Of a stretch of DNA of 64,000 nucleotides, positions 54,600-64,000 are shown in pieces. The stretch is taken from assembly GCA_033439685.1 (NCBI GenBank), contig JAUEDM010000001.1, positions 4,650,001 through 4,714,000 on the forward strand. The letters run 5' to 3'. A program made the translations under genes and the position numbers. Each line of letters starts with the position of its first letter. Within the stretch, counting starts at the first letter, position 1. The notes under the pieces are model-generated. The model was given only the letters and a program-made list of their open reading frames with translations, had not been told where the DNA came from and ran no database searches. Origin of the DNA: Apodospora peruviana. Its lineage: Eukaryota > Ascomycota > Sordariomycetes > Sordariales > Lasiosphaeriaceae.

Positions 54600-57415
54600 A
54601 CCAACTTTTACGGGTCTGGCAAACCCACAACTGGCTCTCTCAAACTTATCTCAACGAGAGTCCGGTTGATCTTGGCAAACATCTCACTCTTTCCGAGATA
54701 TCAGTCGACTTCAGATCGGTCTGGCAAACCAATCTTCTCAAACCTCAAACCCATTTATCAATCTACAAACCACTTGGGTCTGGCAAATCCATATTACCTT
54801 CTCAAAACTCATCAGGAGGGTATCATCGATCTCGAGACAAACTATCTCTCGTCACAGGATCATAATCAATTGCACCATCTTTGGCGGAGCGCAATCTCAC
54901 CAACTCTGTCTGAGGATCTACACTGGGTCTGGCAAACCTATTCACGCTCTCAAATCTAACGAGAGCCTGGGCAATCTTCCCGAAACAATACCATCACGGA
55001 AAGATTACCCATCCATACCATCCATCGTCTTTGGACCTGGCAAGCCTATCTGAGACAACTCAACCAATACATTTTACGTCTTTGGACGGAGCATAAACTC
55101 ACAGCTCTGTCCGACGACCTATCTCCATTGGAACTGGCAATTCCAATTTGACAAACCTATCCAAACCTTTTTACGTCTTTGGACGGAGCATAAAACTACC
55201 AGCTCTGTCCAGACGACTTATCAACACCGGGTCTGGCAAACCCATTCAACGAACCACCTTCAGCCCCTCACAAACTTTCGAGGGTCTGACCACCAACAAG
55301 GATATCCTTTCTGGGTCTGGCAAACCCTATCGACCAAATCTCTTTCCCTGAGCAAATCTTTCTTGGGGCTGGTCATCAATCAATCTACATCCTGGGCCTG
55401 GCAAGCTCATTCAATCAACATCCAAACTCTTTAAGGACTTGATCACCAAATCATTTATCTACCATGGTCTGGCAAATCAATTCAACCACTGACCACATTT
55501 CAAGGACTGGCAATCTTTGAACTCGAGGAAAGAACACACACTCAGCTGTTCTATTCTCTCATAATCTCGGCGGAACAGCGTACCTTCTCATATTCGCGCT
55601 GTCTGCCCTCAAACCAAAGGGACTGGACAACTCTCTTGGGGAAACAACTCACTCTGATTCCTCTCATACTTTTGGCGGGAGCTACAAAATCTCATACCAG
55701 CTCTCGTCCACCAATCTTATCTTCAGGGACCTGGCAAATCTCTGATTCGAGGGAAAAATTTATTTTAATTCCTCTCTGTTCTCAATCCAGCTCTTGTCAG
55801 GATCATCTTTGACGATTGGCAATCTCTAATATTGAGGAAAGAACCTATCTTAACTCCTCAAACCTTCGGCCTGAGCAATATCTTCTCAATCTCGCTCTCG
55901 GCGACACTGTGTCTTCGGCAACTCACTCAAACCGAAGACACCCGAGCCCCTTTCAGAGGCTTGGCAACCTTTGAACCTGGAGGAAGAAATCGACTCTGTT
56001 CTTTCTCTCTTGACGAAGCGGCATCTCTCAATCTTGCTGCTTCTGTTCAAAAACTTGGGTCTGGCAAACCCACTATCAACTCTCAAAGACTTGGAGGAAG
56101 AACTCGCATACATCTATTCCTTCATTTCTAAACGGAGCGCCACACCTCACTCACCTCCGCTGTTCCCGTCGAACTGGGTCTGGCAAACCCATCGTCAATC
56201 TTTCAAGGTCTTGGCAACTCTTTGACCTCAAGAGACCTACCCAATCAAACTACTCACTCTGGTTTTCTCTCGCAATCCTGACGTCGAGGCGGCATCTTCT
56301 CAATCTCCGCTGCTTCCCGTCAAGTTATTGGCCTGACAACCCAATTATCAACCTTTCAAGGACTTGGCAACTCTTTGATCGTGAGCGAACCATCACTCAA
56401 ATCACCCAACTCAAATTCCCTCACAATTTTTCGACAGAGCGCACCCTCTCGAATTCGGTGTCCCGCGTCGAGCTCCTGGGCCTGGCAAACCCAGCACAAA
56501 CCACAAAATATCCTTTCAAGGACTTGACAAATCTTTGATCCTTGAGAGAACCTCCCACCCAAAACTCTTTCAAACTATTCATCTCTGGTTCTCTCAAAAC
56601 TTCGGCGACAGAGCAAAACTTTCTCAAATTCGGTGTCTCTTGTCGATCCACTGGGTCCCCGGTAACCCAAAATATCCCTTTCAAGGACTTGGCAACTCTT
56701 TGATCTTGAGGAGAGCATTCAACCCAGCTGCTCTTCCCCCACAACCAAGACGCGGAGCGCACCACCCATTTCAAACAGTGTATCTTCCGTCCAACTGGGC
56801 CTTCGGCAACCCAGGAAACCCCAAATCACAAAGGCTTGGCCCACCTCTGGTCTTGAGGAAAGACCCACTCAATCTTTCCTCTCACAATCTCTCATCGGTG
56901 GCGGTAAAGCGCATCTTCTTACATTTGGTGTCTCCCGCCAACTCGAGGAATCACCCCATTCAATCATTCCTCTCCGATCTCGGCTCGAGCGCACCAAGTA
57001 CCTTCTCATATTCGGCGCCTCTCATTTTTGGGGTCTTGACAAACCCATTATCGACCATCCGTCCGAGAACCGAACCCAATAAAACAAGATCCCGGCGGCA
57101 GAGCGCACCCAAGTATCTCTCGTATTCAGTACCTCTTGCCAACGACTGCACCTGACAAATCCAGCAACTTGAGGAAACCCCAATATTTCCTCCAACCACG
57201 ACGACGAAGAGCACCTATTTCCATACTCGGTGCCTCTTGTCACGCGATTGGGCCTGACACACCCATCAACGACATCAACTCCCTCTCAGAAAAAAAAAAT
57301 CAAACTCAAACTCTCTCTCTCTCTCAAACCAAAAAAATCCCTCCCCCCAAAAAAAATTAAAAAATAAAAATCAAAAAATCAAAAAATCCGAGGACTTGGC
57401 GACCTCGGATCCCAA
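54600..57415. repeat. Tandem array of hairpin-forming degenerate repeats
   Basis: About 2.8 kb made of degenerate units, ~97 bp apart on the left (for example the GGACGGAGC copies at 55084 and 55181) and ~150 bp apart on the right. Each unit tends to have two hairpins. One has a near-constant loop CTGGCAA or CTTGGCAA and arms that vary but stay complementary: ATTGGAA/TTCCAAT (55127-55147), TTCAAGGA/TCTTTGAA (55499-55521), TTCAGAGG/CCTTTGAA (55952-55975), TGGGT/ACCCA (56175-56191), ATTGG/CCAAT (56327-56345), CTGGG/CCCAG (56476-56494), ATCCGAGG/CCTCGGAT (57386-57410). The second pairs GGACGGAGC with GCTCTGTCC (55084-55112 and 55181-55210) or relatives such as TCGAC...GTCGA further right. Frames inside the array are chance by-products. 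Function unknown. Confidence 0.8.
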
Positions 57416-57522
57416 GGAAGACCACAGACGGTCTTTCCTCCGACAACCTCGACGGCAGAGCGCACCTACCTTTTACATCCGGTGCATCATTATCAGGGCA
57501 ATTATCCAATTAAACATCCTTG

Positions 57523-58104
57523 ATGGCGAGTGTCTCAACTCAATCCTCTCCAAAAAAGCAACCTCAGGATCTCGGTTCGGTCCGCGACAAATCCGAGTCG
57601 CCGATTTTACCTCCACAGTATCCAGAGCACTCAGAGCAACCACAAGCTCAATCCATCAAATCGACGGACATCGGCATCATGGCCGAAGCTCGGGAATTCC
57701 ACCCGAAACCTCAAGGCAGCAGAACTCAAGTTAGAACACCTGAACCTCGCAATTCCAAGGAGCGCATCAACGGCCACAAAGAACTCGCAGAGCGGTCGCC
57801 GAGCACTCCTGGACACCTAGCACCTTTCGACTGGGACGATTTCGAGGCACGATACGAGGAAGCTCTCTCCAACGCAGACCGTGACGAGCAAGAACTCCTC
57901 CAAGAATTTGACCAACTTGTCAAATACTTCCACGTCTGGGCTTCTGCTGCTTCTGTCCACGACACAGACCGCGCAGTGAAGCGGCTCCAGACCAGAGAGA
58001 GATATGTCAAGATTGCAGAACAGAATCTTTCACAAAAGAAGAAGCATCTAACGGAAGTCGTGCGGGCCTTCCAGAGTGCTTTGGCTCTCCTCAGTCAAAA
58101 CTAG
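57523..58104 (+). CDS. Small coiled-coil protein, fungal, function unknown
   Basis: One frame of 193 residues from ATG 57523. The first ~100 residues are Ser/Pro/Gln-rich and look disordered. The remainder is a well-formed helical domain: PFDWDDFEARYEEALSNADRDEQELLQEFDQLVKYFHVWA, then DRAVKRLQTRERYVKIAEQNLSQKKKHLTEVVRAFQSALALL. The regular heptad pattern and the conserved-looking WDDFEARY and VWASAAS parts suggest a real gene in a family I associate with filamentous ascomycetes, but I cannot name a function. It starts ~110 bp after the last clear hairpin of the array, so the array could be its leader or an independent unit. There are no introns and no signal peptide. Confidence 0.72.
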   Translation: MASVSTQSSPKKQPQDLGSVRDKSESPILPPQYPEHSEQPQAQSIKSTDIGIMAEAREFHPKPQGSRTQVRTPEPRNSKERINGHKELAERSPSTPGHLAPFDWDDFEARYEEALSNADRDEQELLQEFDQLVKYFHVWASAASVHDTDRAVKRLQTRERYVKIAEQNLSQKKKHLTEVVRAFQSALALLSQN

Positions 58105-58609
58105 AGTTAAATCTTTTGCGGCGAAGCAACACCTCTCCTCACCTCAAGACAATACCATCTCCTGTCTCCGTTCTATCTGATTGCCGCAATCTCTCGAAGC
58201 TCATAACAAAACTCTCTGTTTTCTATCGCTCTCGACGGTCATGATGACCATCAGACATTCAGCAATCATAGCAACCTCGCATTTCCAACTCTTCACACCC
58301 AACATTGAGTTTTGCCGGATAGTATAAGACTGAGTATACCGCACTACCTCAGCAAAAAAAAAAAAAATCAAACAACAGAAAAAGAACATCAAGTTGCGAG
58401 AAGAATCACGAAAGTCGGTTGTCGTCAACGAGCGCCATCACTTTCCCACATACAAATCGGGAAGCCCGCACGTGATTAGGCGGCTGTACCGATCAACCCC
58501 ACACGACCTCCAAGCCTCCAAGCTTTTTGGGACGCGTTCTTCTCCAATCCAGCAACACAAAATTCACAACCTCGATGGTCATTTTGGCCGCTGGCCTGCG
58601 ACTCTGAAA
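58105..58609. other. Intergenic between two small plus-strand genes
   Basis: 3' flank of the coiled-coil gene and leader of the DUF3807 gene, with a 13-base A run near 58353-58366. Nothing else seen. Confidence 0.5.
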
Positions 58610-59275
58610 ATGGCGTGTGCCGCAACCAATATCCCTGAGATCGGTCAGGTAATACACTTCCCAGATCTGATTTAGAATTTGCTGAAGTTAACACTGAATA
58701 CCCCACAGGCCGATTTTCATTCCTTTCACGAAGCACACTTTTCCCAGCTCGCAGCAGATCACTTCCTCGTCCATTTCCTCAGGCCAGATCACAGAGCAAC
58801 AGAAGACAGCGCACTCGACAATCCGGAGGACGAGTACTACGAGGACGAGGAAGATGACGGGCTGGGATACTATGATGATGGAGTCAAACGGACCCTGACC
58901 GACGAACAGATTGCCATCTTTCGGCACTCGGAACTCGAAGCTCTCCGTCGCGCGCAAGAATCCCCCAAAAGGAAGCGGGTGACTACAGTCAAATCGAGCA
59001 GCATAGATGAGCAGGATGTCGACGAAGGACAGTTGTCCGAAGAGGGCGAGTTATCGTCTGCAACACCACCTATGGTTCCGCCCAAGAAGAAGAAAAAGAA
59101 GAACAATCGGAAGAGGGCCCAGAACAAGAACGACACGGGAGAGCAAATCGATCTGCGCAAGCGAACATGGGACGTCGTAGACAAGGGACTTCCAACCTTG
59201 GACTATGACGAGGAGAATCACCAAATAGCCCAGGGCAACACAGCTCAGCGGCAGTGCGTCTCCTACGATGACTAA
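58610..59275 (+). CDS. DUF3807-type conserved fungal protein
   Basis: Two exons, 58610..58648 and 58709..59275, give 201 residues. Exon 1 is only 39 nt (MACAATNIPEIGQ); the intron has a GTAATA donor, a GTTAAC branch-like site and a CCCACAG acceptor. Seen: ADFHSFHEAHFSQLAADHF at the exon 2 start, an acidic stretch, then GLGYYDDGVKRTLTDEQIAIFRHSELEAL, which I recognise as the fungal DUF3807 signature. A Lys-rich, NLS-like segment follows (PPKKKKKKNNRKR) and the tail contains RKRTWDVVDKGLPTLDYDEE. Probably nuclear, by inference from the basic patch. The family has no assigned function. Family assignment is from memory of the motif. Confidence 0.75.
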
Positions 59276-59889
59276 AACCACACAAAACACCATGTCAAAA
59301 TAAACACCTCGTCAAGTCAAAAGAGGCAACAGTCCACCGAATGGATTTCTTGGGAGATGCCACAGCGTTATTGGAGAAACGAGAAGGTGCGGGTGAAAGT
59401 AGTAAGTGTTTTTCCACCGCCCTATATCATCAAAACAACAGCCTTCCATGATGAGAACCATGTATCGTCATCCTTAGTCGGAAATCTGGCAAGGTATTGC
59501 TTGGCCCCAAATAGGCCTTGCAGTATCTCAAGTCTGGAATATGTCGAGTCATAATCTTCTCTCTGAACCATCACCACTGCTGTCACATACCATCGTTCGC
59601 ACGTATCAATGGCATGAGTACAGAGCTAACTATTTGAAAAAAGACCAGACACCATTTACCTTTTCATCAATCGGGAGCTGTCCAGTGGTCGGGAATTGGG
59701 TGCTGCCAGTCTGTTTGCCACACTTCAACCTCACCACCGGGCAATATAACAATAACGACAAAAACAACAACACCAAAAAAAGAGAGACGCCTGTCAATGT
59801 GATGGCTTCATCGCCGTCTGCCAACCAACACGCTTTTTTCCGGCCTTCACTTGACAGTGAATGAGAGAGAAGAATAAAAGAATGAAAAC

Positions 59890-60053
59890 CCTCATAAATT
59901 GAGGAGCCAAGTGATGGTGGATTAGAGGCTGTGCAGCGCTCATCTCCTTCTGCCCGCGGTGATATCGCACGCCCTGATGAGGGGCAAAAAAGAAAGAAGG
60001 AAGGAAAGAAGGAAGGAAAGAAAGAAGGAAGGAAAGAAAGAAAGAAGGAAGGA

Positions 60054-60097
<44 letters not shown>

Positions 60098-60420
60098 AAT
60101 AAAGAAAAGAAGCCTCATAAATGAGGATCTCAGTTGATGGCTGGTTCGAGGTCCTGCTCATCCCTTTGCATGCCTCGTTCCAGCCATCACCTAGCTACAA
60201 ACAAAAAGAAGAAGAAGAAAGAAACCTCATAAAATGAGGAGCCAGGCGATGGCGAGATCGAGGCTGTGCAAGTCCTGCCAACCCAGCACGCCTTGATCTC
60301 TCCATTGCTTGGCAGGAAAAGGAGGTCGTGGGGAGATTGGGGAGATGAGGAGCCAGGTGGTGGTATGATCGAGATGGTGCCCTCCCCTTTGCACGTCTTG
60401 GATCTGCCATCACTTGGCAA
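59890..60420 (+). repeat. Small tandem repeat family with CCTCATAAATGAGG palindromes
   Basis: Three clear copies and one degenerate copy of a ~110-220 bp unit. Each clear copy begins with an A/G-rich tract and then the near-palindrome CCTCATAAATTGAGG (59890-59904), CCTCATAAATGAGG (60113-60126) or CCTCATAAAATGAGG (60225-60239). A weaker copy starts at about 60344 (GATGAGGAGCCAGG). Each is followed by a GAGCCAGG.GATGG...GATCGAGGCTGTGC-like body and ends near CCATCACTTGGCA. The A/G tract of the second copy is expanded into the microsatellite. Confidence 0.7.
59986..60109 (+). repeat. GAAA/GGAA microsatellite
   Basis: About 124 bp of GGAAA-type units grading into pure GAAA units. It is purine-only on the plus strand and polymorphism-prone. 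It sits inside one copy of the surrounding repeat family. Confidence 0.9.
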
Positions 60421-61599
60421 GCTGTCAGTAACGTCATCTTGGAGGAAATCGTTTGTTGTGGCATGAGCCTGGATTTGGGGTTATGATATCATGACTGCAT
60501 GAAGCATGAGCAATGGACTTTTCTATTTCTCTTTTCTTTTCTTTTCTATATTTGCGATGGCATAAATTGCCTGGCGGAGGGTTTCCTTTTCATCTTGTTT
60601 GAGACGGCGTTTTAGACGCATGGAGCATGTACATGGAAGTGCTGTTGGACTGGGCGTAGTTCCTTTTTTTTTCCAAATGGGTTTTTTTTTGGAGGAACAC
60701 ATGACACGGAAAAGTGTACAATGGGAATATATGGTCTTTGGGAGTGGATGAAGACATGGCACAAGACAATGCTCGGGCATGGTGGGAATGGCAATGTTTT
60801 CTGCGGTTTATGGAAGCGGAAGGAGGTTCATGAGAAGGGCTGAGTTTGCCTCTGCCGGGTTTGTTTGTTCTGCTGGTTGTTGGCGAGTCAAATTAACCTT
60901 GGCAAGGCCGTCTGGGAATCAGGTGGTGGAATATGGATAAGGTAGACAGGCCACATTGGTGCCACCATAAACTGATGGATGGCGGAGGAAGATGTGACGG
61001 CTGTGAGAGTGAAAATGAAAATCGTGGCCTGCCAGCTCTGTGCAAGCTAATGTGATGTGCGATGTGACTATGATAGTGATGCCCCGTTGTATACTTGGTC
61101 CTCCCATCCAACAGCCCTTAGCAGCAAATGCAATTGTAAGTGACAATGAAGGGTGTGATAATGCTGGGAATGTAAGTGCCATAAGCAGAAGCCGCATCCA
61201 CGGCGGAGGCAGTCCAAAACAAAGTTGCAGATGTGAAGATGATTAAGGTATTTACATTTATACTTGAGATATCTTGGCCGCTTACTGATGGACTGTTATA
61301 ATGTTACTTAGGTAGGCATGCCTAATGTTACTAATATGGCAGCCTAGACCTCCTCCTGCAGTAGTGGATGCACAGTAATCCGTACCGCCTGCTCTTACGG
61401 ATTAATACCTTTTTGTCCTTGTTCCAGATCGGGGCACATAACAGCACCCCACCCGCCTGATGAGACCCTCCCGGCCTCACCAAAACAATGTAAGAGGCAG
61501 GTGGTAGGTGAGGCATTGTAAGCCGACGACAAGTAATAAGAATAATAACTGTACTGTCCGTCATTTGTTAAAGTGTGATTTACTTTGCACCACGTCATC

Positions 61600-63661
61600 A
61601 TGGCTCTGCCCTTCATGCCCATAGACGACATGTTGAGCACTTCGGTCTCTCCATCGTCGACGACTTCAAAGGCTGTCCAGGCATGCATTAGCTGCCGGAA
61701 ACAAAAGTAAGTACCTTAGGCTTCTCCATGCAAGAACCACCATGATTGACTAGACATGTGACGCACAAACAGGAGGAAATGCGACAAGACGCTGCCCATG
61801 TGCGGGCTCTGCGCCAGGATGGGTCGCCAGTGCGACTACACCGATGCGCCTAACCCCCCGACGGCCGACGACCTGGCCAGTCTGCAGTCCCGTCTGGCCG
61901 AGCTCGAGAGCCGGTTGATGAGCGCCAGCAGCACCAACGGCGGTGGCGGCGGCGCCAGCAACAATGGCAGTCCGTCCGCGGCCAACAAAGAGCCCTCCCC
62001 GGCCAACACCACCGGCGCGGAAAGCGAAAGTAGCAGCAGACCGCCGCCTGCCAACTCACGCGGACCCCTGTGGATGTCGTCGGTCATGCCCTCCAACTTT
62101 CCATCGGCCATTTTTCTTGACATTGACTGCTTCAAGTGGGCGAGCATGCCCATTCCCAAGCCCAACGTCGACTTGCCGCAGGATGTCTACGAGATCCTTA
62201 CCCACGGCACCACCGTCCAGGAGGCCACCGCGCTTTACTTCGACTCCGTCCACCCCTGGTTCCCCATCATCTCGCGCAAACGCATGAGCATCGGTACTTC
62301 GTTATGGGAGGGCGGGCCCGACCTAGCCATGTTGTTTTTGGCGATGAAGTTGATCACCTCTCCGGTTGTGGGTGCCATCCCTCCGGCGGATAGTCCGCTG
62401 TATACGGCGTCGAAGCGGTTCTTGGCTCTGCTTGAGTCGAGCGGCGCCCTGTCGCTGCTGCATTTGCAGGCTATGGTCCTCGTGACGCTCTACGAGATGG
62501 GTCATGGGATATATCCACCTGCGTGGGTCTCGGTCGCCATGTGCGCGCGGTATGTTGATCTTGTCGGGATCCCGTCGTTCAAGGAGAGTTCGACGATGCT
62601 GGGTTCAGTTGTAAGTCCACCTTGTCCTCCATATACTGGAATATATATCTGATCTCCTGTTTGACGACAAGCAGACAACATGGACCGAACTTGAGGAACG
62701 AAGACGTGTATGGTGGGGTGTGTACATCCTAGACCGGATAATGTCTCTAGGGAACAAGAAACGATGTACCATGCCAGAACCAGAGGATCACTTTTTGCTG
62801 CCTGTCGACGACGATGCATGGGCAAGTTTTTCTGTCCCCCCTTCATTGCTTTTTTTGATATTTCTCATACTAACCTCCCTGTCAAAACAGGACGCAGGCG
62901 ACCCGGCCCGTTCACTCCAAAACCCCATCACCACCCCCCTTTACGAACCCCAGGCCCCCTTTGCCCGCCTCGCCCAAGCCGGTATGTTGATCAGCAACAT
63001 CCTCACACACTGCCGCGCCCGAATCGCCGAGCACCGCCATCCTCCTGCCAACGTCAACCACTCCCCTAACAACCACAAAAACAACCCCGATTTAACTTCC
63101 GACTCCGTCATCAACCTCCTCGAAACAGTCGACTCTTTCTCTTCCGTCATGTCCTCCGAATTGCTATCAAAATCCCCCACGCCCACCGCCTATTTCGCCC
63201 GCCTGGTCCCTCGCTGCCTCGCCGCCTCGGCCTGCATCCTTTTCCTAGACGCCTACGCCTGCCCAGAGAACCTGTGCGACGGCCCTAGCGCCCAAGGCGT
63301 AGACAGTTTCTCCCCCAAAACCCAAACCGAGCTCAACATCCAAATCAAAGCCGTCGAGGGCCTCAAATCCTGCTCCTTTGGGATGCGTGATATCTCCCTC
63401 GAGGTCCTCGAGGCGGTGATGATGCCGGACGAGCAGCGGCGCGTGAGCCCGCTTTGTCTTGACGCGCTTTACGGGAGCATGGCGTCGCTGCATTGGCTCT
63501 GGAAGGAGAGCGGGAGCGACGAGATCCATGCCGCGATGGAGGATGTGAGGAACTGTCTTCAGAGGCTGGCGATGCGGTGGAGGTTGGCGGGCGAGTATTT
63601 GGATATGATTCATTATCATGATGTAACGATGGTTATGGCGCTTAGGGCGAATTTTTCTTGA
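61600..63661 (+). CDS. Zn2Cys6 fungal transcription factor
   Basis: Four exons, 61600..61706, 61773..62610, 62675..62821 and 62891..63661, give 620 residues. The zinc cluster spans residues 29-56, with Cys 29, 32, 39, 46, 49 and 56 (C-x2-C-x6-C-x6-C-x2-C-x6-C) and a KQKRK basic patch; the first intron cuts between the second and third Cys. A short leucine-rich linker and a disordered Ser/Gly/Pro region follow. The fungal middle homology region comes next: AIFLDIDCFKWASMPIP, ALYFDSVHPWFPIISRKRM, then TTWTELEERRRVWWGVYILDR and LPVDDDAWDAGD. The third intron appears to begin with GC rather than GT. Target genes are unknown, and no biosynthetic cluster is visible nearby. Confidence 0.9.
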
Positions 63662-64000
63662 CAAAAATTTCGAGGATCGTTATTTTTACTTGGATATAGA
63701 TATATATGTATTTGGGTGGAAGGCACTCATTAGATTGGGATGGACATTGGATTGGATCAACAGGAGTAAGGACTGATATGATGATTAATATACCCCATGG
63801 TACCTCACATACTACTTGCAGCCATCATGATCTGTTCGTCGAATCTTAAAGACTGTTTCCATAACAGCAGCACCTAAGGAAACACTTGTTCAAAACAGAA
63901 AGTCCATTTCATGTCTATTCTTTGGCTTTCCATCGTCATCTTATACACACACCCCAAAATGAGGAGAGGGTTCAAAACGCCAAAGACAGGCTCGCTGATC
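63662..64000. other. 3' flank of the Zn2Cys6 gene
   Basis: 339 bp of AT-rich 3' sequence to the window edge (TATAGATATATATGTATT near 63696). No gene seen. Confidence 0.5.

Larger units (their letters stand above)
59276..61599. other. Repeat-bearing intergenic region
   Basis: 2.3 kb without a recognisable gene. It holds a GAAA/GGAA microsatellite and a small tandem repeat family (see separate entries), then T-rich sequence (60510-60700). The last ~250 bp are the upstream region of the Zn2Cys6 gene. Frames on the complementary strand of the microsatellite (runs of FLSFF) are artefacts. Confidence 0.55.

Noticed and set aside
54276..57155. Frames of 100-230 codons inside the hairpin array (for example 54276-54959, 56535-57155)
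   Set aside because: They follow the repeat units, are not conserved between units and have no domain; explained by the array.
54600..57415. CRISPR array
   Set aside because: Units are long, degenerate and without constant repeats and unique spacers; the genome is clearly fungal.
59940..60161. Minus-strand frame rich in FLSFF repeats
   Set aside because: Translation of the GAAA microsatellite.
62720..63661. Reading the Zn2Cys6 3' part as one continuous exon
   Set aside because: It inserts a hydrophobic 23-residue stretch into a conserved motif; GCAAGT, CTAAC and CAG signals support an intron.
61600..64000. Start of a secondary-metabolite cluster next to the Zn2Cys6 regulator
   Set aside because: No synthase, oxidase or transporter gene accompanies it within the window.

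Overview
The window looks like ordinary chromosomal DNA of a filamentous ascomycete (Pezizomycotina, most likely Sordariomycetes). Genes lie about 2.5-3 kb apart on both strands, introns are mostly 55-150 bp with GTNNGT donors, CTAAC/CTGAC branch points and YAG acceptors, and several genes belong to fungal families (Spc7, Ssr4, verprolin, TAF3-type histone fold, fungal Atg14, DUF3807, Zn2Cys6 regulator). There are no bacterial-style operons, no CRISPR, and I saw no tRNA or rRNA gene. Exon boundaries were worked out by hand from splice signals and reading frame and checked for phase.

Layout. 0-12 kb: a predicted mitochondrial membrane protein (-), verprolin/WIP (+), a Ser/Gly-rich repeat protein (-), a long stretch without a convincing gene, and a tail-anchored protein with an Atg8-interacting-like motif (+). 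13-17 kb: nucleolin-like Gar2/Nsr1 (-), complex I 12 kDa subunit (+), mitochondrial ribosomal protein mL54 (+). 17.3-18.9 kb: AT-rich block with a possible LTR relic and RIP-like sequence. 18.9-31 kb: TAF7 (-) divergent from a TAF3-like gene (+), an SLC35C2-type transporter (-), an intracellular GH15 enzyme (+), an RBM42-like protein (-). 32.9-45.3 kb: 6-phosphogluconate dehydrogenase (+), chromatin-remodelling subunit Ssr4 (+) with duplicated 3' ends behind it, ribosomal protein uS17 (-) divergent from kinetochore scaffold Spc7/KNL1 (+). 48-54 kb: a probably decaying lineage-specific gene (+), convergent with atg14 (-). 54-64 kb: a tandem array of hairpin-forming repeats, two small fungal genes (+), a second small repeat family with a GAAA microsatellite, and a Zn2Cys6 regulator containing a probable GC-AG intron (+).

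Most genes are housekeeping: transcription initiation (two TFIID subunits), chromatin remodelling, nucleolus and ribosome, mitochondria, pentose phosphate pathway, kinetochore, actin and autophagy. They do not form a pathway cluster. The least explained and most interesting part is the 54.2-57.4 kb array, where many repeat units can fold into short hairpins whose two arms change together while the loop (CTGGCAA or CTTGGCAA) stays nearly constant.
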